From: Hyphomonas sp. L-53-1-40
GTDB taxonomy: Bacteria > Pseudomonadota > Alphaproteobacteria > Caulobacterales > Hyphomonadaceae
Reading direction: 5' to 3'
Assembly (NCBI RefSeq): GCF_000682775.1
Contig: NZ_AWFI01000016.1
Location: 62,001-126,000, forward strand
DNA length: 64,000 nt
Position numbers and translations under genes: made by a program. Numbering within the stretch: the first letter of the stretch is position 1; every line of letters starts with the position of its first letter. Below, piece after piece: positions 44,465 through 55,006 of the stretch. The notes under the pieces are model-generated. The model did no database searches and was not told the origin of the DNA. It saw only the letters and a list, made by a program, of their open reading frames with translations.

Positions 44465-45927
44465 TCTGTCTTGGACTGTGCCCGTGCAATCGCCGCAGTG
44501 GTCGACTGTCCATCTACCAGGGGCACGATATGAACCGTCCCGCCCCGTGCCTGCACCGTGTCAGCGCCGACGATCGTATCGATGGAGTAATCCCCGCCCT
44601 TGACCAGCAAGTCCGGCTGCAGCGCCTCGATCAGCGCGCCCGGCGTGTCTTCCTCGAAAACAACGACCGCATCCACGGCCATCAGGCCCGACAGGACCCG
44701 CGCGCGGGAGTCAGCGTCATTGACCGGCCGCGTCGGTCCTTTCAGGCGCGATACGGACGCATCCGAGTTCAGGCCAACCACCAGACGGCCACAGCGCGAC
44801 TTGGCCTCTTCCAGAACCCGTAAATGCCCCGGATGAAGGATGTCGAAACAGCCATTGGTGAAGCCGACGGTCAGCCCGGAATCGCGCCAGGAAGCGACCT
44901 GCGCCCTCGCTGCGTCGAGCGTCAGATAGCTGACGCCGCCATTGCGCAGGCCCATTTGTAGCGCAGTGATCATTTCCTCCGCAGAAACCGTGGCCGTGCC
45001 CGCCTTGCCGACCGCAATGCCGGACGCCGCAATGGCCAGACTCACCGCATCGGCTACCGTGCCGCCTCCGGCGAGCCCTAGCGCCAGCGCTGCAATGCTC
45101 GTATCGCCCGCGCCAGACACGTCATATACTTCGCGCGCCTGCCCGCTCAGATGCACGGCTCGCTCGCCCTCGATGGCATAGGACATGCCCTTTGCGGCCC
45201 GCGTCACGACAATGGATTTGGCCATCAGCAAAGTCTGCGCAGCCGTCAGGGCCTCATCGACATCCTGATCCGTTTCAACCCTCAGCCCCATGGCTGCGGC
45301 CAACTCGCTGGCATTCGGCTTGAGCAAGTCCACCGCGCCATAGCGTGTAAAATCGCGGCCTTTCGGATCGGCGATCACCGGAATGCCGTATTGGTCGCCC
45401 GCCGCCAGCGCGGCCGCAATAACGCCATCCGTCACCGCGCCTTTGGCATAATCGGACAGGATGATCACGCTGGCTTCATTCGCCTCGTCAGCAATGGAGG
45501 CAATCAGCTCCGCTTCCGGGCTCGGCCCGATGGGGCTGGTATCTTCCGCGTCCACGCGCAGCAATTGCTGTCCCCCGGCGACAAAGCGCGTCTTCAGCGT
45601 GGTTGACCGGTCGCGCATCGCGATCAAATCGGCATCAACGCCCTCAATGTCTCCCAGCAGCGCGGCCAGTTCCCGGCCTTCGCCATCATCGCCGACAACC
45701 CCGATAAGCGAGACCGACAAGCCGAGCGAAGCAAGGTTTCGTGCCACATTGCCCGCACCGCCCGGCATCGCCGCTTCGCGGGTGCGCCGCATGATCGGCA
45801 CAGGCGCTTCGGGGGATATGCGGGTGACGCCGCCATAGATAAACCGGTCCAGCATGACATCGCCAACACAGACGACACGCTTGCCCGCAGCGGCGTGGAT
45901 GAGACCCGGAAGATGTGTGCCTGACAT
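44461..45927 (-). CDS. hldE: Bifunctional heptose-7-phosphate kinase / heptose-1-phosphate adenylyltransferase
   Basis: 488 residues from ATG 45927, close to the 477 of E. coli HldE. The frame goes on to 46146, but that part would overlap the photolyase gene and is not conserved. The ribokinase-like domain has MPGGAGNVARNLASLGLSVS and the catalytic YDVSGAGDTSIAALALGLA (about residues 255-275). The C-terminal nucleotidyltransferase has FTNGCFDILHPGHLRVLEEA with the HxGH-type motif HPGH. It makes ADP-heptose for the inner core of lipopolysaccharide. No other heptose gene is next to it. The 59-residue ORF is coupled at its end. Confidence 0.96.
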   Translation of the reverse strand: MSGTHLPGLIHAAAGKRVVCVGDVMLDRFIYGGVTRISPEAPVPIMRRTREAAMPGGAGNVARNLASLGLSVSLIGVVGDDGEGRELAALLGDIEGVDADLIAMRDRSTTLKTRFVAGGQQLLRVDAEDTSPIGPSPEAELIASIADEANEASVIILSDYAKGAVTDGVIAAALAAGDQYGIPVIADPKGRDFTRYGAVDLLKPNASELAAAMGLRVETDQDVDEALTAAQTLLMAKSIVVTRAAKGMSYAIEGERAVHLSGQAREVYDVSGAGDTSIAALALGLAGGGTVADAVSLAIAASGIAVGKAGTATVSAEEMITALQMGLRNGGVSYLTLDAARAQVASWRDSGLTVGFTNGCFDILHPGHLRVLEEAKSRCGRLVVGLNSDASVSRLKGPTRPVNDADSRARVLSGLMAVDAVVVFEEDTPGALIEALQPDLLVKGGDYSIDTIVGADTVQARGGTVHIVPLVDGQSTTAAIARAQSKTE

Positions 45928-46023
45928 TTCGGTTACACTCCGCTGGGGTGTATGATTCTTTTGAACATCGAAAGGGTATACCGCCCCAATTGCAGGCGCG
46001 GAAGACCAAGGCTCAGCCCCGCA

Positions 46024-46052
46024 TGATCCATTCCGCGAACTCGCGCGTAGAG
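46024..46052 (+). promoter_or_regulatory. Candidate ECF (RpoE/ChrR-type) promoter before the photolyase
   Basis: TGATCC at 46024-46029, then 18 bases, then TAGAG at 46048-46052. The singlet-oxygen sigma factor of Rhodobacter uses, from memory, TGATCC about 18 bases from a TAAGA-like -10. The gene set behind it (photolyase, FAD oxidoreductase, DUF1365, Cfa) is the typical target of that sigma. The match is to the -35; the -10 is partial. Confidence 0.5.
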
Positions 46053-46087
46053 GCTTTGTAAACTGTTCAACCCTGCCCGGAGGTCTT

Positions 46088-47528
46088 GTGTCACAATCTG
46101 CGCCTGCCATCATCTGGTTCCGCGAAGACCTGCGCCTTACCGACAATCCGGCCCTGCATGCCGCCGTCTCGTCCGGCAGGCCCCTCGTCTTGCTCTACAT
46201 ACTGGACGAGCAGACCAAAGGCCTGCGGCCCCTCGGCGGCGCCTCGAAATGGTGGCTGGACAAATCCCTGCGCGCGCTTGCCGCTGATATCAAACAGGCG
46301 GGCGCCCAGCTGACCCTTCGCTCCGGACAATCCGCCGATATGCTGGATACCGTTATCGAAGAGACCGGCGCGGCAGCCATTTTCTGGAATCGCCGCTATG
46401 ACCAGCCCGAACGCGATCTGGATGCCGCGATCAAGGAAGACCTCACCCAGCGAGGCCTTGATGTCTCAAGCTACAATGCTCGGCTGCTGAACGAGCCGTG
46501 GCAGGGGTGGTTACTACAAGGTGTTCACCCCTTATTGGCGCGCCGCCCGCAACAACTTCCACGCCCGCGACACGTATGGTCGCCACAAAAAGCTGAGTGG
46601 CCCCAAACCCGAAAGCGAATCCCTCGACGATTGGGGCCTCCACCCTTCGAGCCCCGACTGGTCCACAGGTTTTGACGACTGGACCCCCGGCGAGGACGGC
46701 GCGATTGCCCGCCTGACCGACTTCCTTGATGGGCCAATCAATGGCTACAAGGAAGATCGCAACCGGCCGGACCTGGACATGTCCACGTCGAGTCTCTCCC
46801 CGCATCTCCGTTTCGGCGAGATCGGCCCGCTCCAGATATGGCGCGCAGTTCATGCCGGCATGGAAGCTGGTACGATCCCTGAAAAGGATGGCCACACCTT
46901 CCTGTCGGAAATTGGCTGGCGGGAATTTTCACATACACTCCTGTTCTACAATCCGGCGCTCGCCTCCGAAAACTACAACGACTCGTTTGAGTTCATGCCA
47001 TGGCGAAAAGACAAGAAAGCCTTTGACGCCTGGACCAAAGGCCAGACCGGCTACCCTATGGTTGACGCCGGCATGCGCCAGCTCTGGCAGACAGGTTGGA
47101 TGCACAACCGGGTGCGGATGATCGTTGCATCGTTCCTGACCAAGCACCTTCTCCTGCCCTGGCAGGATGGCGAAGCATGGTTCTGGGACACGCTGGTTGA
47201 TGCTGACCCGGCCAACAATGCCGCCAGCTGGCAATGGACTGCAGGCTCCGGCGCCGATGCGGCGCCCTATTTCCGGGTATTCAACCCGATCAGCCAGGGC
47301 AGCAAGTTCGACGAGACCGGCGCCTATGTGCGGCGCTTCTGCCCGGAACTGAAGGACCTGCCAGACAAGTACCTGCACGCCCCTTGGGAAGCCAGCGAAG
47401 AGATCCTGAGCGAGGCTGGCATCAAGCTCGGCAAGACCTATCCGAAACCCATAGTCGACCATTCCGGCGCTCGCCAGCGCGCACTCGACGCATATGATAC
47501 ACTGAAAGAAAAGCGAGACGCCGCATGA
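46088..47528 (+). pseudogene. phrB: Deoxyribodipyrimidine photolyase, frameshifted
   Basis: GTG start with GGAGG five bases upstream. The first frame gives the N-terminal photolyase domain (PAIIWFREDLRLTDNPALHA to ARLLNEPWQ). At about 46504-46506 the homology jumps to another frame, which continues GGYYKVFTPYWRAARNNF and runs to the end. The second part has the FAD-binding core intact (PMVDAGMRQLWQTGWMHNRV, then QWTAGSGADAAPYFRVFNP and PYFRVFNPISQGSKFD). The stretch VKTGSG expected between EPWQ and GGYY is missing, so a short deletion of about 17 bases, not a multiple of three, explains it. A full protein cannot be made. Whether this is a true loss or an assembly error is open. Its stop overlaps the next ATG. 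Confidence 0.85.
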
Positions 47529-48841
47529 AACGCATCGCCATTATTGGATCTGGAATATCCGGCCTCGGTGCTGCATGGGCGCTGCGCAATTCCGCACACG
47601 TAACACTTTACGAACAATCTGGCCGGGCCGGGGGGCACGCATGCACGCATGCGTTCGACTATGACGGTCACGAAACGAAAGTCGATCTCGGCTTCATCGT
47701 TTACAACGCATTGAACTATCCGAACCTTATCGGCTTCTTCGACGCACTTGGTGTTGAAACACAAGCGTCCGACATGAGCTTTGCGGTCTCTGATCCGAAA
47801 GGCTGGGAGTGGGCGTCTACACTGAAAGGCATCTTTGCTCAGCGTCGCAATCTCCTGAGCCCGAAATTCCATCGCTTCTGGCGCACCATCCTCCGCTTCA
47901 ACGACATTGCGCGCGCCGAACTCGCCGATGGCACGATTACGGATACAACTCTGGGCGCTTGGCTCGACCGCCATGAGTTCGATGCAGATTTCCGTACGAA
48001 CTATATCTTGCCCATGGGGGCCGCCATCTGGTCCACCTGCGAAGACAAGATGCTCGACTACCCCGCCATGAGCTTCTTCCAGTTCTTCGACAATCACCGC
48101 CTCATGCACAAAGAGCGCCCGAAATGGCGTACCGTCACCGGTGGCAGTGAAAACTATGTCCGCACAGTTGCGGACGCGCTCGGCGACCGGGTTCGCCTCA
48201 ACTCGGGCGTCGAGCGCATTTTTCCCTTTGGTGACCATATCGCGGTCGTGACGACCGATGGCCGTCGCGAAATATTCGATGATGTCATTCTCGCCACCCA
48301 TTCCGACCAGGCCCTGCGCCTGACCGAGGAACATTTCGACGATCAGGCCTTCCTGCTCCGCTCGGTTCGCTATCGGCCAAACCGCATCTATCTCCACCGC
48401 GACCCGGCGCTGATGCCATCGCGCAAGGCCGCCTGGGCCAGCTGGAACGTGCTGAAACAGGAAAGCGGCGACATCTGCCTCACCTATTGGATGAACCGGC
48501 TGCAGGGCCTGCCCGATGAGCGTCCGCTCTTCATCACACTCAACCCCGACACGCCCCCTCGCGACGAGCTGACCTTTCTCGAATATGATTTCGACCATCC
48601 GCAGTTCGATGCCGCCGCCGAAGCAGCCGTGCGCAGCCTGAAGCGTATTCAGGGTCAGAACGGTCTCTGGATCGCCGGCGCATGGATGGGCCGCGGCTTT
48701 CATGAGGACGGCCTGAAATCCGGCCTCTCAGCCGCCCTTTCCCTTGGCGGATCCGTGCCGTGGACGGCCGAAGGTGTGGACATTGTACAGCCAGCACGCA
48801 AACTTCGCCCCGTGGAAGTCGCTGCCGAGGTGTCTGTTTGA
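47525..48841 (+). CDS. NAD(P)/FAD-dependent amine-oxidase-like oxidoreductase
   Basis: 438 residues, ATG overlapping the photolyase stop. The FAD fold opens IAIIGSGISGLGAAWALRNS, then TLYEQSGRAGGHACTHAF. The end RIQGQNGLWIAGAWMGRGFHEDGLKSGLSAA is the usual closing FAD signature. It belongs to the cluster FAD oxidoreductase - DUF1365 - Cfa found with singlet-oxygen sigma factors. As I recall, Rhodobacter relatives of this set modify membrane fatty acids, including furan fatty acids, with an FAD enzyme as the desaturase-like step. The role here is inferred from context. Confidence 0.88.
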   Translation: MKRIAIIGSGISGLGAAWALRNSAHVTLYEQSGRAGGHACTHAFDYDGHETKVDLGFIVYNALNYPNLIGFFDALGVETQASDMSFAVSDPKGWEWASTLKGIFAQRRNLLSPKFHRFWRTILRFNDIARAELADGTITDTTLGAWLDRHEFDADFRTNYILPMGAAIWSTCEDKMLDYPAMSFFQFFDNHRLMHKERPKWRTVTGGSENYVRTVADALGDRVRLNSGVERIFPFGDHIAVVTTDGRREIFDDVILATHSDQALRLTEEHFDDQAFLLRSVRYRPNRIYLHRDPALMPSRKAAWASWNVLKQESGDICLTYWMNRLQGLPDERPLFITLNPDTPPRDELTFLEYDFDHPQFDAAAEAAVRSLKRIQGQNGLWIAGAWMGRGFHEDGLKSGLSAALSLGGSVPWTAEGVDIVQPARKLRPVEVAAEVSV

Positions 48842-49659
48842 CCAATGCGCATCCCCAGCCCGCACTGAGCCTCTGGAAAGGCCAGACTGTCCATGTGCGC
48901 TACCAGCCATTCGAGCGACGCTTTGCGTATGACCTCGTCCTGATTGATCTCGACATCGACCGGTTGGACGAGGCCGCGGCCAGCTCAGCCCTGTTTAGCG
49001 TCAACGCGCCCGGCCTGTTCGCCTTCCGCACCGAAGACCACGGCCCCAAGCAGAAAGACGCGCCGCTACGTCCCTGGGCCGAATCCGAACTTGCCAAGGC
49101 AGGCATTACACTGGACGGCGGCGCCATCCGCCTCGTCACCTTCCCGCGCCACCTGTTCTACAAATTTGCGCCCCTCTCGCTCTGGTACGGCTATGGCCCG
49201 GACGGCGACCTGCGCGGGATCATCTATGAAGTGAACAACACATTCGGCGAGACTCATTGCTACGTCGCCGCCGTCAATTCGGGCCGCAACGCGCACAGTG
49301 CGCCAAAGTCTTTTCACGTATCCCCCTTCTTCGACGTCACCGGAACCTACCGCTTCACCCTGCGTTCGCCGGAACACAAATTGGGAGTGGTCGTGGAAAG
49401 CCTGAGACATGAAAAGCGCCTTCATATGGCAAACATCACCGCCCGGCGGATGCCTGCCACCAGCGCAAACCTGCTGAAACTCGCAGTCACCAATCCGCTC
49501 TCCACGCTCGGCGTGACCCTCGGAATCCACTGGCAGGCCCTCAAAGTGTGGATACGCGGTGCCGCCTATCGCCCAAAGCCCGCCCCTCCGGAAACCGGCA
49601 CAACAATTGCGTTATCCCAACAAATACGTAATGCTGATACGCGGAAGGATGCCGCATGA
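48838..49659 (+). CDS. DUF1365 family protein
   Basis: 273 residues. I chose TTG 48838 because it overlaps the previous stop (TTGA) and has GAGG eight bases upstream; the frame is open to 48760 but overlaps the oxidoreductase. Family signatures are VRYQPFERRFAYDLVLIDLD, FPRHLFYKFAPLSLWYGYGP and SPFFDVTGTYRFTLRSP. DUF1365 proteins occur almost always between an FAD oxidoreductase and a cyclopropane-type synthase and are thought to help lipid modification. No catalytic site is known to me. It ends with ATGA overlapping cfa. Confidence 0.88.
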   Translation: MTNAHPQPALSLWKGQTVHVRYQPFERRFAYDLVLIDLDIDRLDEAAASSALFSVNAPGLFAFRTEDHGPKQKDAPLRPWAESELAKAGITLDGGAIRLVTFPRHLFYKFAPLSLWYGYGPDGDLRGIIYEVNNTFGETHCYVAAVNSGRNAHSAPKSFHVSPFFDVTGTYRFTLRSPEHKLGVVVESLRHEKRLHMANITARRMPATSANLLKLAVTNPLSTLGVTLGIHWQALKVWIRGAAYRPKPAPPETGTTIALSQQIRNADTRKDAA

Positions 49660-50879
49660 CCGAGGTCATCAAAGCCAGCACCCAGACCATTCGGAACCTG
49701 AAAGGCGTTCCGACAAGCTTTCGTCTGGCCGCCTTCGCGCTGCTCAATACCCAGAATGGCAGCGTGTCCTTTGTCTTGCCCGGCGACCGCGTGCTCGAAT
49801 ACAGGCATGACGATACCGGTCCTCATGCCACCATCATTGTCCACGAGTATAATTTCGTGAAACGCGCCATGGCTGGCGGCGATGTCGGCTTTGCCGAGGC
49901 TTATATGGATGGCGAATGGTCAACGCCTGACCTGACCGAAGTGCTGCGCTTCTTCTCTGCCAATTTCGACAATATCGGCAAACTTGCCGTGGGCGGCGCA
50001 GTGGTGCGCTGGGTTAACATGGTCCGCCACATCTTCAACCGCAATTCCCGCGAAGGTGCGAAGAAGAACATCATGGCCCATTATGATCTGGGCAATGATT
50101 TCTACAGTCTCTGGCTCGACCCTTCGATGACCTATTCCTCAGCCATCTTCGACAGCCCGAACATGAGCCTCGAACAGGGCCAGCACAACAAGTACCGGAA
50201 CATCTGTGACCGGATCAATGCCGGGCCCTCTTCGAAAATCCTCGAGATCGGCTGCGGCTGGGGCGGCTTCGCCGAATATGCTGCCAAGCAGCGCGGTGCC
50301 AAAGTGACCTGCCTGACCATCTCGCCATCCCAGCGTGATTTCGCCATGCAGCGCATGCAGAAACAAGGCCTGAATGAACGCGTCGAAATCCGTCTCGAAG
50401 ACTATCGCGACCATCAGGGCCAATATGACGGGGTCGCCTCCATCGAGATGTTCGAAGCCGTCGGGGAATCCTACTGGCCGAGCTATTTCGCAAAAATCTT
50501 CGAAAGCCTGAAACAGGGCGGCCGCGCCGCGCTCCAGATCATCACCATCGATGACGAGCTGTTCCCGCGCTACCGCAAGCGCGTCGACTTCATCCAGCGC
50601 CACATATTTCCGGGCGGCATGCTGCCCAGCGAGACTGCTCTGAAGGAACAGTTCCACACGGCGGGCCTGCGCCATGACGGCGTCACCTATTTCGGTCAGG
50701 ACTATGCCCGCACCTGCCGCGAATGGGCGCGCGATTTCAATGCCAACTGGGACACGATCGCCAAGCTGGACTTTGATGAGCCCTTCCGCCGGATGTGGAA
50801 TTTCTACCTGTCCTATTGCGACGCCGGCTTCACTGACGGCCGCATCAATGTCGGCCAGTTCCAGGTCTCGAAGACCTAG
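49656..50879 (+). CDS. cfa: Cyclopropane-fatty-acyl-phospholipid synthase
   Basis: 407 residues, slightly longer than E. coli Cfa. The SAM fold is ILEIGCGWGGFAEYAAKQRG. Other hallmarks are AHYDLGNDFYSLWLDPSMTYS, EGQHNKYRNICDRI-like EQGQHNKYRNI, and ASIEMFEAVGESYWPSYFAK. It methylates the double bond of phospholipid acyl chains using S-adenosylmethionine at the membrane. Alternatively it could be a methyltransferase of the UfaM type that starts furan fatty acid formation; the FAD and DUF1365 neighbours fit that too. Coupled by ATGA to DUF1365, last gene of the operon. Confidence 0.92.
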   Translation: MTEVIKASTQTIRNLKGVPTSFRLAAFALLNTQNGSVSFVLPGDRVLEYRHDDTGPHATIIVHEYNFVKRAMAGGDVGFAEAYMDGEWSTPDLTEVLRFFSANFDNIGKLAVGGAVVRWVNMVRHIFNRNSREGAKKNIMAHYDLGNDFYSLWLDPSMTYSSAIFDSPNMSLEQGQHNKYRNICDRINAGPSSKILEIGCGWGGFAEYAAKQRGAKVTCLTISPSQRDFAMQRMQKQGLNERVEIRLEDYRDHQGQYDGVASIEMFEAVGESYWPSYFAKIFESLKQGGRAALQIITIDDELFPRYRKRVDFIQRHIFPGGMLPSETALKEQFHTAGLRHDGVTYFGQDYARTCREWARDFNANWDTIAKLDFDEPFRRMWNFYLSYCDAGFTDGRINVGQFQVSKT

Positions 50880-50948
50880 AACAAGTTCCGTCTCTCCGGC
50901 GCATGTCGGAGTCTCCCTCGGCTGGCTCCGCGCCGCGCCCGCTTGAGA

Positions 50949-50966
50949 CCCCGGCCTCCGCCGGGG
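50949..50966 (+). repeat. Short GC-rich palindrome after cfa
   Basis: CCCCGGC at 50949-50955 pairs with GCCGGGG at 50960-50966 around a four-base loop. Similar CCCCGGC...GCCGGGG palindromes recur between genes in related genomes. It may end the cfa operon transcript, though no T run follows. Confidence 0.5.
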
Positions 50967-51069
50967 ATACGGACTATATTATCCCGCACTTAGCCGAAAT
51001 ACCCTCAACAAAAACAAATCCCTCTCAAATCCCAATCCGCCAGTCGTCGGCCACCCGCATCCTCAGCCC

Positions 51070-51726
51070 ATGTCCGACATGCGCTATTCACCTCCACAGG
51101 AAATCCGCTCCGCCGTCTGGCTGATGCTGAATGTCATCAGCCTCGGCGTGATCCAATTACGCGAGCGGCTTGGCCTGACGCTTTCCAACCTGTCGCGCTT
51201 CCTTGCCCAGGCCGAACCGGCGCTGCGCCGCTGTCTCTATCTCTGCGCTGCCGAACTGGGTGCGTTGCCTGCGCCAGTTCATGTGTCAACGGGTTCATCG
51301 CCGCCACGCTCGCGCCCGGCAAAGCCGCACATCGCCCGCGCATCCCAGCCAGCTTTCCGTCTGTTCGAAACCCGCGCTCAACACCCGGATGCAAAGCCGC
51401 CCAGGCCGACATTCAAGACAGGCCCACGCATCCGCTTCCTTGATGCGGACGACGTCCCAGACATCCATGAATACGATAAACTCCCGAGCGACATCCTGCC
51501 CGCCAAACGCCTCGTCCGCCGGCTGATGGCCCTCGACTATGCGATGGATCATCGCGATCTCTATATCGAAAAGATCCGCCGCAGCCTTGGCGAAGCCAGA
51601 CAACTGATCGCCAAAACCGGCAAGCGCCTCTTCCGGCACGGGCCCCTGACGCGCCTGCAATGCGAGACAGCCCAACTGATCGAGGCTGAAACGCACGCCG
51701 TGCAACCCCACTTCAATTCGTCCTGA
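51070..51726 (+). CDS. Hypothetical protein, 218 residues
   Basis: The family is not recognised. The first 60 residues include a hydrophobic amphipathic stretch (AVWLMLNVISLGVIQLRERL) and Cys pairs (RRCLYLCAAE). The middle is Pro/Ser/Arg-rich and looks disordered. The last 100 residues are mostly helical (LVRRLMALDYAMDHRDLYIE, LGEARQLIAKTGKRL) and contain an LTRLQCETAQLIEAET end. A second Met three codons on is an alternative start; neither has a good ribosome site. It stands between cfa and pyrG and converges on the three-hairpin element. Coding looks credible from length and codon pattern, but no function can be given. Confidence 0.6.
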   Translation: MSDMRYSPPQEIRSAVWLMLNVISLGVIQLRERLGLTLSNLSRFLAQAEPALRRCLYLCAAELGALPAPVHVSTGSSPPRSRPAKPHIARASQPAFRLFETRAQHPDAKPPRPTFKTGPRIRFLDADDVPDIHEYDKLPSDILPAKRLVRRLMALDYAMDHRDLYIEKIRRSLGEARQLIAKTGKRLFRHGPLTRLQCETAQLIEAETHAVQPHFNSS

Positions 51727-51805
51727 GGCGGATTGTTTTTGGAGACACGCACCCGGACGGAATCTTCCGCGCCGGATAAAAGTGCTGGTCGCCCCCTCCG
51801 CGTCA

Positions 51806-51908
51806 CACCCGATGAGCGCAGCTCATCTGGGTGCCCATCTCGGAACCGGGCCGCTAGTGCATGCGGCAAAACCAGAGATGGGCCCTCAGACCGCTTCGCG
51901 GTCGAGGG
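51806..51908. repeat. Three consecutive hairpins, candidate REP-type element
   Basis: Three inverted repeats lie side by side: GATGAGC/GCTCATC (51811-51827), extended by CACCC/GGGTG with one bulged T; GCCCATCTC/GAGATGGGC (51833-51883), with inner GCCGC/GCGGC; and GACCGC/GCGGTC (51889-51903), extended by CCCTC/GAGGG with one bulged A. No coding potential is seen. It lies between the stops of the 218-residue ORF and pyrG. Confidence 0.7.
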
Positions 51909-51931
51909 TGACGGATCTTGACGGAAGGATC

Positions 51932-53632
<1,701 letters not shown>

Positions 53633-54106
53633 TTACTGGGGATTACCTGTTTCCGGCTCGGTTTCCGGCACAGGATCAGCCTCGATATCGGCGGGTGGCA
53701 TGTCTGCCGTAGGATCGATCAGGACACCCGGCTCAGCCGCTTCCGGCGCTGGCGTGGACAGGCCGTCCTGGCCCTCCAGCAGCGGCGCGGTTGGATCCAG
53801 CAGGTCAACCGGGCCGGTTGCGCCATCTTCGTCAGCGCCAAGTGCGCGCTCGACATTGGTGCGTGTATCCGTGTTGCGGTTGGCCAGTGTGGTCAGCGCC
53901 AGGCTGGTCACGAAGAAAATACCGGCAAACATGATGGTGGAACGCACCAGTGCGCCTGCAGCGCCACGTCCGGACATGAGCGATCCCGCGCCGCCCCCGC
54001 CGCCACCACCAATACCGAGGCCGCCGCCTTCGGATTTCTGGATCAGGACCAGTCCTGTCACGATAAGACAGGCGAGGATGTGGACTACAAGGATGACGTT
54101 CTGCAT
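53633..54106 (-). CDS. secG: Protein translocase subunit SecG
   Basis: 157 residues from ATG 54106; the frame goes on to 54133 without homology. Two membrane helices: VILVVHILACLIVTGLVLIQ and RSTIMFAGIFFVTSLALTTL. Between them is the classic glycine-rich linker GGGLGIGGGGGGGAGSLMSG. A long acidic, Pro/Glu-rich tail (about 80 residues, DPVPETEPETG at the end) is usual for alphaproteobacterial SecG. SecG assists SecYE in protein export. It lies between tpiA and pyrG; the gap to pyrG is 63 bases. Confidence 0.95.
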   Translation of the reverse strand: MQNVILVVHILACLIVTGLVLIQKSEGGGLGIGGGGGGGAGSLMSGRGAAGALVRSTIMFAGIFFVTSLALTTLANRNTDTRTNVERALGADEDGATGPVDLLDPTAPLLEGQDGLSTPAPEAAEPGVLIDPTADMPPADIEADPVPETEPETGNPQ

Positions 54107-54189
54107 GGCTGGTGCGTTTCCAGTAAAATTCAAGCGGCCCGCATATCCCCATTGGGGACAGACGCCAAGCCTTCGGGTTCAGTCTTTGA

Positions 54190-54921
54190 TTACTTTGCTT
54201 GACCGTAAATGGCGAGGAAATCCGCCGCCTTCAAGCTTGCCCCCCCAATTAGACCGCCATTCACATCCTTGACCGCAAGGATTTCAGCCGCATTTCCTGG
54301 CTTCATGCTGCCGCCATAAAGCAGCGGAATGAGGTCTGCGGCGTCAGCGCCGAATCGTTCTGCAAGGCGCGTGCGGATCGCGGTATGAACTTCATCAATC
54401 TGATCTGGCGTGGCGACTTCGCCCGTACCGATGGCCCAGATTGGCTCATATGCAATCACAATCTGTTCAGCCGCGGCCCCGTCCGGAATCGAGCCGGCGA
54501 TCTGGCTGGCCACGAACTCCAGCGTCTCACCCGCCTTGCGCTGGTCGAGGCTTTCGCCAATGCAAATGATCGGCGTCATACCCGCGCGCAGGGCGGCTGT
54601 TTCATTGCTCTCGGCATGGTCTGTCCGGCGCTCTGAATGGCCGACAATCACATGGGTAGCGCCCGCGTCCGCCAGCATTTCTGCAGACACATCACCAGTA
54701 TGCGCGCCGCTTTCAGCCGCATGGCAGGTCTCGCCACCGACCCGCAGCGCTGAGCCATGTGCAGCCTCTGCCGCAAGGGTCAAAAGGGTCGCCGGTACGC
54801 ACAACAGCGCCTCGACCCCGGCCTTGCCCTGCCCCACGCCTGCAGCCGCATCTCGGATTTCCCCAAGGCTGGACTTGAGGCCGTTCATCTTCCAATTCCC
54901 GGCGATAAGTGTTCTGGTCAT
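54190..54921 (-). CDS. tpiA: Triosephosphate isomerase
   Basis: 243 residues. Lys11 in AGNWKMNG, catalytic His in THVIVGHSERR and catalytic Glu in VIAYEPIWAIGTGEVA are all present. The phosphate loop near the end reads IPLLYGGSMKPGNAAEIL and DVNGGLIGGASL. It interconverts dihydroxyacetone phosphate and glyceraldehyde 3-phosphate. It is first in tpiA-secG-pyrG and is divergent from the ppiD gene with an 85-base gap. Confidence 0.98.
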   Translation of the reverse strand: MTRTLIAGNWKMNGLKSSLGEIRDAAAGVGQGKAGVEALLCVPATLLTLAAEAAHGSALRVGGETCHAAESGAHTGDVSAEMLADAGATHVIVGHSERRTDHAESNETAALRAGMTPIICIGESLDQRKAGETLEFVASQIAGSIPDGAAAEQIVIAYEPIWAIGTGEVATPDQIDEVHTAIRTRLAERFGADAADLIPLLYGGSMKPGNAAEILAVKDVNGGLIGGASLKAADFLAIYGQAK

Positions 54922-55006
54922 AAGCTATCCCTATCTTGAAAGACCTAACGGGGTCGCCTAGCAAGCACTGGACCACCGCTCAACCTGCCAGAAAGACGCT
55001 GCCGAT

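Noticed and set aside
46088-47528. Two separate genes (195 and 335 residues) in place of one photolyase
   Set aside because: Both pieces are consecutive parts of a single photolyase, and the second has no start signal at its first Met. A frameshift is the simpler reading.
47438-48703. 421-residue minus-strand ORF
   Set aside because: Antisense to the FAD oxidoreductase, whose FAD signatures and ATGA couplings show the true strand.
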